Below are positions 35,745 through 47,911 of a stretch of DNA of 64,000 nucleotides, piece by piece (position 1 is the stretch's first letter; each line of letters starts with the position of its first letter). The position numbers were made by a program, and so were the translations under genes. The notes below the pieces were generated by a model. The model worked only from the letters and a program-made list of their open reading frames with translations, made no database searches and was not told where the DNA came from. The stretch comes from Moniliella sp. 'wahieum' (Eukaryota > Basidiomycota > Moniliellomycetes > Moniliellales > Moniliellaceae). The stretch lies in NCBI GenBank assembly GCA_003971905.1, contig RSEE01000002.1:186001-250000 (forward strand), in the 5' to 3' direction.

Positions 35745-36628
35745 TTACCGGAACGGATTCGCCGCCGCTGGAGGCGGAGCCGGCTTCGAGTCGAAGTCGA
35801 ATCGCCTTGACTGAGACGGGCCTTGTTCTGCTTGCTCTGCCTCGGCACGGGGGGAAGCGCCCGAACGAGTATCAATGGTCCGTAGCGACGATGCAAGAAT
35901 GTTTGGCACAGGCAAGTCTTCTTGGGTCCGGATGGCAACTCGTTCCTTGGCGAATTCGCGCTCGGCCACCGACTTGGCAAAGTGTCCACCCATCTCTTTG
36001 GCCTCAACCATGGCGAACCGAGTAGCCGTCTCGTGTTCGGCGCGCAAAGCATAGTACGCACCCAGTTGGCGCTGGTACGCCTCGAGGAGCGACATGTTGC
36101 CCTGCTCATGCAGGGCCAGCACGGCTTGAATTAGGGGAACAACAGCAGACTGGTCAGTAGCCCGTTGAGCAGTGTGCGCCGCAAACGCAGCCCAGATCAA
36201 CGCACTCTTCCACATTCGGGTTGCGGCCATAGTCACGCAAGTTGGCGCCTTTGCGGCGCGTGTCGTACTGGGCGGCGACCTGCTCGTCGGGCTCGACGAG
36301 CGTTTGGGGCCGGCGGCTTCCCAAGGGTGGTCCTTGTAGAACTGCGTACGCACCCGGTCGGCCAGGTAGCGGATGGTAGGAAGGTTGTACATGTGGTTCC
36401 TGTGCAGCTTGCGCTCGATGCCATCGGTCTTGAGGCCCTGCTCGAGGCGGCGGGTGTACTCGAGGTGGGCGGCGGTCTTGCGGGCGCGGTTGTAGGGCGG
36501 AGGCAAGGGCGGGTTCTCGAGCGTCGCGCGCAGCCAGCTCGGCTCCTCCTTCACGTACCCGCCGCGCATCAGGCGCGAGACAAAGACGGGCACCTGGCCG
36601 CAATGTTGCGGCTTCCGTTGGCCGGCAT
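35745..36628 (-). CDS. Mitochondrial small-subunit ribosomal protein mS23
   Basis: The start at 36628 gives MPANGSRNIAA, then VPVFVSRLMRGGYVKEEPSW, LPPPYNRARKTAAHLEYTRR, NLPTIRYLADRVRTQFYKDH, PWEAA, QTLVEPDEQVAAQYDTRRKG and GRNPNVE. An intron at about 36133-36204 (GTGCGT donor, TTCAAG acceptor) precedes AVLALHEQGNMSLLEAYQRQ and LGAYYALRAEHETATRFAMV. The N-terminus, the P.W block and the RTQFYKDHP..A...LV segment match fungal Rsm25/mS23, a structural component of the mitoribosomal small subunit. Two frame breaks, near 36598 and 36314, are each explained by one missing C in a short C run. It converges with the Maf gene only 163 bp away. Confidence 0.85.
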
Positions 36629-37688
36629 GGGGGGTAGCAGATGCGGGGCTGCGGGAGGAGGTTAGGCGGGGGGGACACACTTCACTAATACTTCTGCCCA
36701 GAGCCAGAACAGCACCAGCAGGACCTTCGCACCAGCCAGCCAGCAGCCCATTCCGCCGCTCGGCTGGCCGGTCCATTCCGCCTCTCATGGCAAATGTTCA
36801 ATTTCCCAGGTTAGTCGAACAGCCAGGCAGGTCAGCCCATGCGCCTTGTGTGGCATCCACAACCCACGCCATCTTTGCCTTGCCCCAACGAAAGCAGACC
36901 GTCGGTTGACTTGCTCGTACGCACCCATTGCATTGCCGATGTGCCGCCTCGAAGATGCAACCGCCAGTGCAGAAGGCAAACACCTTGTTCAGCTGGCCCA
37001 ACACACCTTCCTTGCGGCGCGGCGCTGCTTGCTCTCGCCACACTGCGCCCAGCGGCCGAGACGGCATCATTATCATTGCGCTCTCGGTGGTCGAGGGGAA
37101 CAGATACTGCGTGTGGCTTTGTCCCCATGCCCTGCATTCTCTCCTGCAGTGTGCCCTCACTAGTCACTGGCCCTGTGCCTAGTCGGCCTCCGATGTAGAT
37201 GCCTCTCTCTGTACCCAGACCCAAGTCTGCTCTAACCCATCACCTATTATCCTTCTGCCTGTCCGTGCTCCCTAGGCCAACATGCGGGGCTGGAAGCGCG
37301 GGCGCGGCTGAAGCAGCTGAGCCTCCGCCCCAAAGGCGCGAGGTGTTGGGGTTGGGCCGGGGGGCCTGAATATTGAATGAAGCTCAAACCCCAGAAGGGC
37401 CGACTTGGCACTGGGGGGGCCAGCGCGCGAACCGCGAGGGCAGCGGTGAGTGAGGCTGGAGGGAGGCCTGAGGCCTGAGGCCCAGTGCCATCGTCGCGTC
37501 GAAATGTCCCCAGGTTGGGTACCGCTGGGGCTGGATTTAGAGTGGGGTCTTGGGTTGCTGGCCCAGTGACTAGTGTCGGTCGTCTGTCGCAAGCCAGTGA
37601 CTTGCTCGGGAGCGCCACACCCCGCCCTCTGCCCAAGCACCCCCGTTCTCACCCCCGCCAGTCCATCTTCGCCGCCGCTCCAGGCACC
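36629..37688. other. Divergent intergenic region, mS23 and PEX11
   Basis: About 1.06 kb between two starts pointing apart, so it carries both promoters. Short open frames only. A GAGGCCTGAGGCC motif lies near 37465-37482 and ACTAGT palindromes near 37160 and 37570. Confidence 0.55.
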
Positions 37689-38822
37689 ATGGCCTCCCCG
37701 CGTCGCCACGCCTCGACTCGTCTTCCAGAGCTTCTGATGAATCCGCAGCCGTGGCCGTCGCTAGCGTCCGCACGCCCGTCCCCAATCCCATCATCGCCCG
37801 CCCGTCAGCCCGTCCAGGGCGTGGCATCGCGGCCTCGACTATGCGGCCCTCCCAATCTCTTCCGCCTCCCCATCCCCGTACAGTACGCCAAGAGCCTGAT
37901 GGGGACGGTGAGCCATTGAGCACTGTACTTGCCACCCGCGTGGGCGCATTTCTTGGCGTCTTTGGTCGCCTGGAGGTTCCCCAGCACATGGACTCACTTA
38001 TTGCATACCTTTCCTCTTGGGGTGGCACCGACAAGGCCCTGATGATGTCCCAGTACGGGCGCGCCTTCTGGTTGCCCTTTCTGCCATCCAGCATCGGGCA
38101 CGTGCGTGGGTCTTTGCTGGATCGTCATCCTATCTTCCCTATGGCGGATCTTCCACTGCTCGTCGTTTTGCTGCCCTGAGCGATGCGTGTGCCGATGCCG
38201 TACGCTTTCCGAGTGTGGAGTGTTCTGCCAATAATTCGCTGGGTTCGTTTCTCTTCTTTGCGTGACCACTCTCTAACACACGTTCCGTTCCAGATGATCC
38301 AAATCGAGCATATTCAGCCACGAACAAGACTGCTATCCAACGTCGAGCGCCTGCAAGGCTGGTCCCTTTTTTGCCTCCCGCTTGAGTTTCTTGCTTACTT
38401 GGGAGCCCATTCGATCGTGCCCATGGGCCGCGCAGTACATCGCCGTCTCGCGCTTCTCTCAGCCCGTTTTTGGGTCGCATACCTTGTGCTACAATGCCTA
38501 CATCTGATGGAGGAGAACCGACTTTGCCGGCTGCAAGCGCGGGCCTTGGAACGAACACGTGGGCATCCCATACCGCTCCCTTCCCTTTCCCGTCGGTCCA
38601 GTAGTGTTGGCGCGTCCCAGGTACCGCTCTCCAAAGCCACACCTTACACCTCGCATGGTCGCGTGGAGCCAAGCCACCACGGTTGCATGGCTCGGCCAAG
38701 AAAGCGGCCCAGCGGGCAGCTCTTCGACCGAGATGTTTGAAGAGTATGAGAATGATCCCAAGCGGCCGAGCGCGGGCGGTGACAAGGGCGCTGTGTGGGA
38801 CGAGCTGGACGACAAGAAGTGA
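37689..38822 (+). CDS. Peroxisomal membrane biogenesis protein PEX11 family
   Basis: After a Pro/Ser-rich N-terminus (MASPRRHASTRLPELLM) come FGRLEVPQHMDSLIAYLSSW, GGTDKALMMSQYG, ARLLVALSAI, then ALSDACADAVRF, an intron at about 38240-38290 ending TTCCAG, and ERLQGWSLFCLPLEFLAYLG, PMGRAVHRRLALLSARFWVA and YLVLQCLHLMEE. The order (GTDK..MMSQYGARLL, LSDACADAVRF, the aromatic PLEFLAYLGAH segment and LLSARFWVAYL) is that of PEX11-type proteins, closest to the PEX11C/Gim5A-like group. They bend and divide peroxisomal membranes. The C-terminus is VWDELDDKK. A frame break near 38055 fits one missing G (TACGGGG to TACGGG). Start chosen at 37689; another frame break near 37740 is likely. Confidence 0.8.
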
Positions 38823-39613
38823 CATTCTCGTTTCGCTCTGGCTTTGCTTAGGCTACCTTCCTCTTGTCCTTGGTTCAGCTACGGGGCTCCAGCGCGCGCC
38901 GGGCGAAGCGCCCGGTACCTACCGTGTCTCCACCTTGTCCGGCTTGGCGCAAGGCTGTCTCGGATCGCTTACTGCTCTCCTGTCCTTCCGCCATGGCTGG
39001 CGTGTGACCGCTGTCAACACAGCCGTCGCAAGCAGACGGCCTCTCCAGCTGACGAGAAGAGCAATTATGGGTATCCTGTCGATGGAGAGGTCCGCTCGCA
39101 ATGCCGGAGGAACTGGCACCGCTCTTGCCGTCGGATTTTGCCCGTAACGCGCGCAAAAGAAGTGACAGTCACTCGTGGGGCTAATATTTTGTGATGCGGA
39201 CCTCATACTCTTCCGGTTCAACGACCTATTGCATCCAGCTCATCAATTCAAACTTGCTGGTCGTTCCTTGACAAGTATTTACACCATCAATGAAGCTCTA
39301 TTGTTACCCTCACCTCGGGCCCCAGTCTGGCGAAACGCGGTGATTTGATACCATTGGAGATCCAATCGACAACACTAACAATGTCTTTTGTTCCTGGGTA
39401 ACTTATTGTAGACTAACAAGACATAAGCACATAAGTTGCGCAGAACGGCAGAAGAGCTTATGAGCTTGCGTTGATTAAAGGCAACCCATGCGAAAAAGAA
39501 GCCCAATGAACCCGAACGTGCACCGTAGAAGCAAATAAAGACCACAACTTTTTCATTGTGATCGTATAGGAGACATCGGATCCAACAGGAACCCCTCGCA
39601 TCAAGCAGAAAGC
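38823..39613. other. Convergent 3' flanks of PEX11 and the ABC transporter
   Basis: 790 bp between two gene ends. A 116-codon plus-strand frame (38844-39194) has a CDRCQHSRRKQ segment but nothing I can tie to a family, and it reads more like 3' untranslated sequence. The part from 39190 is AT-richer than the surrounding genes. Confidence 0.5.
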
Positions 39614-42600
39614 CTATTCTTCACCATGGGCCATGCGGACCAACGTGTCATACACGCCCGAGTGCTGAGCCATACGGTAAAAGAAGCCGTCCTTGTTGGC
39701 CAAGAGCCGGGCGGGCGTGTCAATCGACCACTTTGCCGGCATCCAAGAGAGGACGCGGAAAAGTGAGCAATGGTGGTGAGTCGATGCGCAATGACGAGCA
39801 TGATCTGATCCTGGAATCGGTTCCGGATCACCGTCTGGATGGCCCGGTCCGCAGCAAATCGACGCTCGCCGTCGCTTCATCCGCAATGACAATGTGGTTG
39901 TGGGAGAGGAGAGCGCGGGCCATAGCAAGCAGCTGGCGTTGGCCATGCGACAAGTTGCCCCCCGAGTCAGCCACGGGCGAGTCAAGCGTCAACATTCTAT
40001 CCTCCAGCAAGTCATGCTCATCAGGGCTAGTCGGGGCGGCGCTCTCGTCCACCGAAACAGGACCACTGGACAGAGGCGAGACGGGCTTGCTGTTGGTGGG
40101 CCACGCTAGGCCAAGGCCAACCTGAGCCAAGACGGTACGACACTCTTGATCGGTGTGATAATCAAACGGATCGAGGTTGTCGCGCACGTTGCCTTGGAAC
40201 AGGACCGGATCCTGGGGGATAAACGAGATGCGAGAGCGGAGATCGTGGAGTCCCAAGGTCCGAATGTCGATTCCGTCAATCAAAATCGCACCCTTTTCTG
40301 GGTCGACAAAGCGGAGCAAACTGCTGGCACAGGTCGACTTGCCGCTCCCCGTACGGCCCACAATGGCCACCTTCTCTCCTGGGCGAACCTCAAAGAGATA
40401 CCCTTGAAACAGGATCAAACGATTGATCGTAGCGTAGCCATACATCATCAAATTTGACCGTCGCCTTGCTACTAGGCCACGCGGCAGGCGCTTCGCCGCC
40501 CTCGATATGCTGCGGCGGCTCCTGAGGTATGTTAGGAGGGAGGTAGTTGACAACTCGTTCGATCGAAGTCAGTTCCTGTTCCAGGCCAGACCAGCCACGG
40601 GAGAGCCAGTAGCACGAAACGGTAAAGTTGACCGCTTGGGTGATGGCAATCGCTGCCATTCCAGCGGACATGGCTCCGAAAGAGCCAAGAACTGGGTCCC
40701 AACACACAACCCTCCAATCAAATCAACCCGCAGCAGAATCCACCGGTTGGTGTTCCACCAGAAGTAGTGCGCCGAAGAGAATGCATCCACGTTCTGGTAC
40801 ACTTCCTCCATCAACCGATTCTCGGCTGAGAAGGCACGGATCGTTTCGATCCCCTTGAGCGCTTCGGCATAGCCACTGAAGATGGGAGAAGGTGCACCGA
40901 CTGGAGCCGGCGCAAGTCCCGCGAACAGGCAACATAGATTTTGGACACTGTGCGGAGAGGTTAGCATGGAAACCAAATAGGAATAATAACAAAGGAGCAG
41001 AAACGTACGCGAATAGTACGCCCACATTACAGCCATCGACGGAAGCACAAACGAGGGCATGAGTACGGCCCATGTGAAAGGAAGTCAACAGTGCAAAGAC
41101 CTGTTCCAAAACACTCGAGGAGGCTTCAATTAAGCCCGAGTCGAGCGATTCCACGTCCTTTCCAAACCGATTGAGAATTTGGCCCGAGGGAGTCTTGTCC
41201 AGCCAGCGAGTGGTCGCGTGACTGACAGTATTGAGCATACGACGGAAGAGAATACGTGAGCCACGGAGTGAGGCCGTGTACAGCATCAATGTACTCCCAC
41301 TGATGCCACCGAGACCATCACTTCAATAAGGGAAAAGATGGTGATGTATGGGACGGAGGTTTCCTCGGCCGGCGGCAGCCAGCAACGCGAATGAGCCACC
41401 TGCGTCCCCAGCCGGTGGAATCGAGCATACAGCCGGAGGTGCACCTTGGCCAAAACCGGAGTCCAACCAGAGTGGTATATCGCTCCTTCCGTCATGGCCG
41501 GCACTTTCGCAGCGCTCAGTTGGGATGGGTGTCTCCCACATTGACTGCCTCCCGAAGACCAATACGAGAGCCAGACCGACTCGCTTAATTCCAACCCACT
41601 TGTCAACATCAGGGCGATGAGGACCAGGACCACCATCCACCACCCAACCGCGCGGAAGTACAGCGTACACACCGCTCTTGACTCGGCCAGCATGCACTTC
41701 CTCTTCTGCGACAATCTTGTGCGTCACTTTGCTGCCGTCCACTGGACCGATCTTGCTGCCCCCCAGAGGCGAGACCGATTTTTCTCTGGGCCTCATCCTC
41801 GCTCAGGCTGGGAGATGTCTCTCGGTTGCAAGATCAGACAAGTTGGATTTGGCCTTGCCCTTGGGCGAAGGGGTTGCACCTGAGCTGGAGTGGAGCGTAA
41901 TCGCGCCCAGCTTTAGCAGTTCCGCGGGGTTCCCGTGGCTGCAATGCTCCCCTTTTCCAATTTGACCACCCGTTGGGCATGCTGCAAGACCAAATCAATG
42001 TGGTGCGTGACGAGGAAAATGCATCGGTTGCGCATCAATGGGCCCGTCAGGCAATCGTTTACCAGTTTTTGGCCGTGTGAGAGTCCACTGCCGATAAACG
42101 TCATCCAAAGAACTGTACGCGCCTTGGAGTAGACAGCACGAGCCAAAGCCACCCGGGCCTTCTGCCCACCCGAAAAGAGATTCCTCCTTCACCAATCTCC
42201 TGCAGGTCGCCGTCGTCAAAGAACTCAATATCGGGAAGCAGCGCACATGCTTCGAGCACCGATTGGTAGCGCTCCATATCCATCGGCTCGCCAAAGAGGA
42301 TGTTGTCACGGACACTCTTCTGTTGTAGCCAGGGCTGTTGAGCACAGAAAGAAATCCCACCATTGAGTCCAGTGCTGGGATCAAATAGACCCGGTTGCTT
42401 CTCCAACATCAGTTTTCCTGATACCAAGTCCATCTCACCCAACAGGCCCGACAGAAGGCTGCTCTTTCCCGACCCCGTCGGACCCGCAACAAGAGTCAAG
42501 CCCTCGTCGACGGTCAGCGTGATGTTCTTTAGAGTGAACACACTGGTGTTGGGGCAGATGTGCTGGCCGTAGATCCACTAGAAGCGTCCTCTTCCACCGT

Positions 42601-45069
42601 GGGGGCGACTGGGACCTTACGCCAAAACATTGCTTTGGACAATATGGTACGCAAAGCCGGATACCGGCCAGGCTTGGATCCAGTCTTGGGAGGATCGTAA
42701 AACGCTGGGGCACTGTGCCAGCGGAAGGAAGCATCGATCACAGCTAGGTTGTGAACCAGTGGCGCCACACCCCTGGCTACAGGCCGATGGAGCGTACTGG
42801 TACTCTCCGATACTTCGGGGTAGTCGAGGAAGCGCTGGATGCGACCCGCCGCGACAAACATGGTAGCAGTGTGATTGAGCATCATGGGCAGCATGTTCAA
42901 CGGTCGCGAGAGCTGGCGGTACAAATTGAGGGAGACGAAGGCGATCGGGACCGTGAGCTTGTTGTGGAAGAGAAGCGTGTACGAAGCCAAGCCAACGACG
43001 GCGACCATTGCGGGAGCAATCCCGTAAATCAGGCCCATGAGGCTGCTGTACATGCAACGGACAAAGGTAAGATGAAGTTCATTGCCGCGAAGTTTGAGCA
43101 CCCGTTTGCTAAAGTTGTCCTCCCAAGCCATCAGTTTGATGAGGCGCAAGTTGCCCACGTACTCCGACAGGGCCGTCATCCGGGAGTCACGCACATTGCT
43201 CATCTTGCGGTAGGTTGCGATACACTCACTCATCACGACACAGACTGCAACGGCATAGTCAACGGAATAATAGCAAATCCCAAAAAGGCCGACCAGCCGA
43301 GCTGCAAGTATAGCAAACTGAGGCACATGATCAACTGGAGCGGGGCGCCATAGAGGAGGTGCAGCATCCCAACATAGTTGCCCATCCCGTTGCAATCCAC
43401 TGACATGAGCGATACAGCCTTGCCCACCCTTGACCATTCTGCGCCTGTTCGGCCTGCTTGGACTCGGTTTGGGTTTTCGAAGCGCTCGGGCTTCCTTCGC
43501 TTTTGATTCGCCCGACTTGGACCCCCCAGCGTTATTGGTATCTCCGGTGGCAGCCGCTACGACGCCGGCAATGTCCTTGGAGCGCATGCCTTTGGCAAAC
43601 ACAGCACTGAACAACGCACCTCGGATCCGAGCCCCTGCCCGGCGGGCCGCGTAAAGATGTAAGAGATCGGCCTGGGATGAGATCACAACCAAGCCAAAAC
43701 CCAACGCGGCAATGGCGTAGGCCGCCTCGCGACTCGTATAGGACCCGCCTTTAATGAGCGCCAGCCATACCTCGCCGCGCCCAGAGGCGGATCCGTTTTG
43801 CTACGCTGCCCAGACTCAATCCCCTCCAGCACCCGCTTGAGCACCAACGGCTGGCATAGCTGAGGGTGACACTGACCAACTGTTGGAGAGATGAGCCAAG
43901 TCAGTATTTCGGGACCAACAGGAAAAAGGGGGTGGGGAGGGTACACACCGTCAGGGAAAAGTCAATAAGCAAATCGCGTGAGTTGGTGAGCCAAATACGC
44001 TTGAGGACGCCTAACCCTTGCAATTCATTCCACTTGTGGTCCAGCACACGCGCCTTGAGGTCGACGCTGAGGCGCCAAAGATCTCGGTCTTCCACCTTGC
44101 CTTTTTGGAGGATCGAGAAGCGAGTCCAGCCAGCGGAAAGTGCACCATTGCCACAGGGTACAAAATGCCTCGGGCGAGGGATAAAGCGATGCATCGGCTT
44201 CGGGATTGGCCGGAGCAGCAAAGGCAGCATCCAAATCGGTGTATCCCATCAGCGCTTGGTATTCAGGAGTAAAGACAGCCCGGGGGAGAGTGAAAATGAC
44301 AGTGATTGCATACAGACAGAGCAGCAGGCTCGTCAGGCTCGCCCCCACGTCCCATACCGGGAAGCTCGCCAAGGTGCCCTTGGCCCACGAAGTGACGAGC
44401 AGATGGAGGCGGAGGACGGGTGCGGCGAACAGGATCAAGAGGAGCACAAGCGAGCCGTAGGGAGGGGTGGCTTGCGGGAAGAAGAGAGAGCGCCACTCAA
44501 AACATAGCCCCAGCCGGCGGAATACAGCACCAGGTTCGCCAATACGTACGAGGCGGACTGGGGCGACGTGTGGTAGCCCAGCACATAGACACAGTAGCCC
44601 AGGTAGGCAACGAGGTGGGCACAGCTGGCCACGCAGAGGCCCGTCGTAACGTAGCGAGCGGGCCAGCGGGACGGGGCGGGGCAGGAGAGGTCGGAGGAGA
44701 GCAAGGGGGTGGCTTCGTCGCCCTCGTCGCCCTCGTCAGCCTGGGTGCGATCGAGTGGGCGGCTGGACGAAGCAAGGGGAGCGGGGGGGCGCCGAGCGCC
44801 AGGGCAATGTCGTCCAAGGAGGGGCGGCAGAAAGGCTTGGTGGATGGGAGCGATGCCAGGCAGGCCCAGGACAAACCGGCGCAGGGGCGGGAGCGCCCAG
44901 AGCGCAAAGAGGAGCACCAGACTGGCGGCACGACGCCTGCCACGACAGACAGCAGCCATTGCTCGGTGCCCGGCGGCAGGGCGGGGGTGTGGAGCGCCAG
45001 CGAGGCCGAGGGGCGGAGAAGCGAGCGCGCAGGCAGCGATGCGCCCGCAGCAGCAGCGTCCAGCTCCAT
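39614..45069 (-). CDS. ABCC-type (MRP-like) ABC transporter, full length
   Basis: Order from the start at 45069: MELDAAAAGASLPARS; an extra N-terminal membrane domain (hydrophobic runs at about 44960-44280); TMD1 (about 43900-42800, with SDCNGMGNYVG-like MSVDCNGMGNYVGML and SEYVGNLRLIKLMAWE); NBD1 with Walker A GPTGSGKSS (near 42470), CAQQPWLQQKSVRDNILFGE and CIFLVTHHIDLVLQHA; TMD2 (about 41290-40570, TRWLDKTPSGQILNRFGKD); NBD2 with Walker A GRTGSGKST (near 40345), LRSRISFIPQDPVLFQGNV, signature LSHGQRQ (near 39935), Walker B IVIADEATASVD and MLVIAHRLTTIA. The QQPWLQ and DLRSRISFIPQDP motifs place it in the ABCC/MRP class, whose fungal members (Ycf1, Bpt1, Ybt1, Yor1) export conjugates or drugs at the vacuole or plasma membrane. 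Substrate is unknown. More than ten frame breaks; at 42117, 42095 and 42067 each is one missing base of a homopolymer. Confidence 0.93.
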
Positions 45070-45860
45070 TGCCGACTGCAGTGCAAGACGACGACGGGGG
45101 CGTTCGGGGGTGTCGGCGCGTGGATGTGTGATGTCAGTGGCCGTCGAGAGCAACACTTATAGGCCTGCTCCCCAGGACTCAGAGCTCAGAATCAGATCTC
45201 AGACCGCAGAGAGACCTTTTTGGCCAGAGCACCTCGGGTGGAGGTGGAAAGTAGCGCTGGGTGGCTCCCCCACAGGCGGGCAGGGTGCGTTGGCGCGGTG
45301 CTCCGGCGCGGACAGAAGATCGAGTGCGGCGTATAGGGAAGGAGGCGGAGCAGATCGCCTGCTGGGCATGTGCATCCACTACCGGTGTGCGCTGCCCATC
45401 AGCGGCCGGAGAAGGGTGGCAGGGCCGGCGGGAGGGCGAGCACAGATGCTCCAATGCAAGCATCCAGCCATGACGCCGGCTGCCAATGTGCCCGTCGGCC
45501 GCAACAGCCGACGGAGTGTTGCGAACGGCACGCGATCAAAAAGTCGATCATATATTCGTGCCCCGCCCCAGTGGCGCACGCACTCTGTGCTGGCTGCGAC
45601 GCCCCAGCGTGGCGAGGGGCGCGAACTGCGCAGCGTTGGGCCCGCACACGGCCACTGCCCCCTGCCCCCCGGTGCTTTTCGTGCCCAGACACGCCGGAGA
45701 ACCAGCGCACACAGGATTGCTGCCCAACTGGGTGCAGCGTATCAATACACCGCCTTATCTTCCCCAATAAGATGTCTGGCATCGTCACAGTCACTAGTCG
45801 CTGTTCATAGGGCCTTAGGCGGCAGGACCACATGGTCGCCGCAGCACCAAGTCTCGCAGA

Positions 45861-45910
45861 CCGATAATCGATAACTAGTAACTCAGCCAAGTAATCGATA
45901 ATCGATAATC
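45861..45910. repeat. CGATAAT heptamer array
   Basis: Units CGATAAT and CGATAAC at 45862-45875, then TAGTAAC, and after a short gap CGATAAT at 45896 and 45903. Palindromic ATCGAT recurs every 7 bp. Confidence 0.9.
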
Positions 45911-46548
45911 AACGATCTCGACCATTGACCATCGATCATCATGCATCACCAACCGCCCCCCCCCGCCAACCCTACTCCTTAGCCCTGCTCTTCCCCGCGC
46001 ACCCGTGTAACCGACCAATGCACACAACTCGCTCTGCTTACCTCCAACCCACACTGCCCCCTTTTCAGCCGAGCATCCTTCTGACCAACCAATCATCTGC
46101 ACCCGCTCCAAAGCCGTGCCCAAACAGAGAACTGGGTCAGCCACGACTAACTAGCATGAATGGATGACTTCGGCCGCGAGGCCGGGCCGTTGAACCGGAT
46201 GCCCACCACCGCCTCCACTCTCTACTACACTGACAATCATTGCCCTGTGGCCACGTCCCAAAATGAAGGCGAGCCTGGGTCGTTGTGCTCCCTTGTCGAT
46301 GTTCCCGTCTCTTCAGTTCAAACTGACCTCTATTTGTACGGGCACCATGCGTATTCTCTACGCTGACAACGGCCTGCGTGTCCCAAACTGCTTGAACTCA
46401 ATAGTGCACCTCCCCGGAAACTCCATCCCGCCGATGAATCGGTCATACTGGCACAGGCTCCAGGCTCTGCGATTCCCTATCATGCCCGTGTCACAGTCGG
46501 GGCTAAGGCGAGGGAGACCAGAATCGGGACTAGGCCAAGGGGTGTAGC

Positions 46549-46690
46549 AATCGTTCGTGGGGAAGAAGCAAGAGCAGAGGACATGATGCAAAGTGGAAGG
46601 AACAGGGAAGGAGCGAGACGCTCGAGACGAAGAAATTGGAAATGATGGGAGCGAGATCAGCCAAACTATGACAGCCCCGCTCATGGCATT
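46549..46690. repeat. Dispersed repeat, copy 1 (about 140 bp)
   Basis: Begins AGCAATCGTTCGTGGGGAAG and includes GGAGCGAGACGCTCG, ACGAAGAAATTGGAA and GAGATCAGCCAAACTATGAC. The same ordered segments occur at 54675-54815 with scattered substitutions and small indels, by eye about four-fifths identical. It is not part of any recognised gene and the flanks are not similar. The type of element is unknown. Confidence 0.8.
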
Positions 46691-47189
46691 ATAGGGAGCA
46701 TCAAAGGCCGCATCAAGACCGTTGGCTGCACACCGTAACGAACCCAACGACGCTGCCATGCTCTGCTTCTCATCGTCCAGCGGCTATTCCCATCGCGTTC
46801 GTTTTCGCCGTGAGCACCAAAAGTTACATGTTATGTGTTAATACAAGGGAAATCCCCCATAAGTGTGTGATGCTGCAGATGCTCCTCTCCTGGCTCGAAA
46901 GGGTGGCAGGGCTAGTCTAGGGTACCGTGGGTAGGGGGTCCGGGTGCGGACAAGACGGATGCTGCTGAGCCTGACCGGTGGTGCGCGGTTGCAGATCCCT
47001 TGTTGGAAGGATGGCGTGACACAGACAGTGCCCCAACGTCCAACAGTAGCACAGCAGTCGTTTCCTGCTTTCAGCTTCAAGCTTCGCGCTTCCTCCCCCG
47101 GATTTCAGCCATACCATTTTCCCGGGGAGGCCGCAAGCGCAGACAGGCGCAGAGCAGACACACTGTCCCATGCGGGGTACTGTGTCTTT

Positions 47190-47226
47190 CATGATGCATG
47201 ATGCGGACGCTGCATGATGCATGATG
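47190..47226. repeat. CATGATG array
   Basis: CATGATGCATGATG occurs twice, separated by a few bases. The unit is 7 bp and contains the palindrome ATGCAT or GCATGC-like cores. Similar CATCATG units lie near 56945 and 57185-57205. Confidence 0.85.
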
Positions 47227-47911
47227 TCCCCTTTGATTAACTGATCCTGAGACCGGAAGAGGCCGTGAGCGCGTCACATGTCACACGTCAGGCGCCAGGC
47301 CGGGGACACGTGGACAGAGCTTGGTAGCGGGCTCTGCGGGACAAGAAAGATGGAGCTACTTGGGGGCGGGTGGGAGTACTGAGTGGCGCCAGTCCGACTA
47401 GGCAAGCCGGACACCCGCCGCGAGCGCCGGAGCACGCAACACTGGCGCCATGGCGTGGGGCGCATCTCACGCGTTGGGCAGGCGCACCCAGGGCAGGCAA
47501 TGAGGTAAGCGTCAGACGTCAGAGCATCACGCGTCAGGCGCAGGCGCCTGCCAGGGGCCATACCAACCTCACCGATCGCAGCGCATCACCCATGCGGCAT
47601 GCATGCCACCCGCCCAGAGCGCGCCTGGGCGCCCAGCGCCTGGGCCCTGTCCAAACGGAATAGTTGCGCACGAAGGCCACGGCTCGGATCCACCGCGGCA
47701 CCAGCCCACTCTCGGGCGGCGCTGCGGCCCCTCTCTCCTGCCGTCTGGGGCCGGCATGCGGGCGCGGCGCCTGGGCAGTGGCAGGCTGCCTGTCTTCCTG
47801 GCCGCGCAGCAGCTGCTCGGGCCCAGACCCCCCAACCTGCTCCGCCTCCTCACCTCTCCCCCACCACCGCTCCGCCGGCCTTCCCCACCCCCTTCCATCG
47901 GTTCCTCCGCC

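Larger units (their letters stand above)
45070..47911. other. Gene-poor divergent intergenic region
   Basis: 2.8 kb between the divergent ABC transporter and GDP-mannose gene starts. It contains a CGATAAT/ATCGATA array (45861-45910), a CATGATG array (47190-47226) and one copy (46549-46690) of a dispersed repeat whose other copy is at 54675-54815. The longest frames (46358-46759 minus, 45870-45399 minus) show no family. The right end (from about 47700) is C-rich leader of the next gene. Confidence 0.55.

Noticed and set aside
39614-45069. Programmed ribosomal frameshifting in the ABC transporter
   Set aside because: There are more than ten breaks, in both directions and at ordinary homopolymers without slippery heptamers; sequence error is far simpler.
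44420-45874. 484-codon plus-strand frame
   Set aside because: Antisense to the N-terminal membrane domain of the ABC transporter and then over intergenic DNA; composition is that of a shadow frame.
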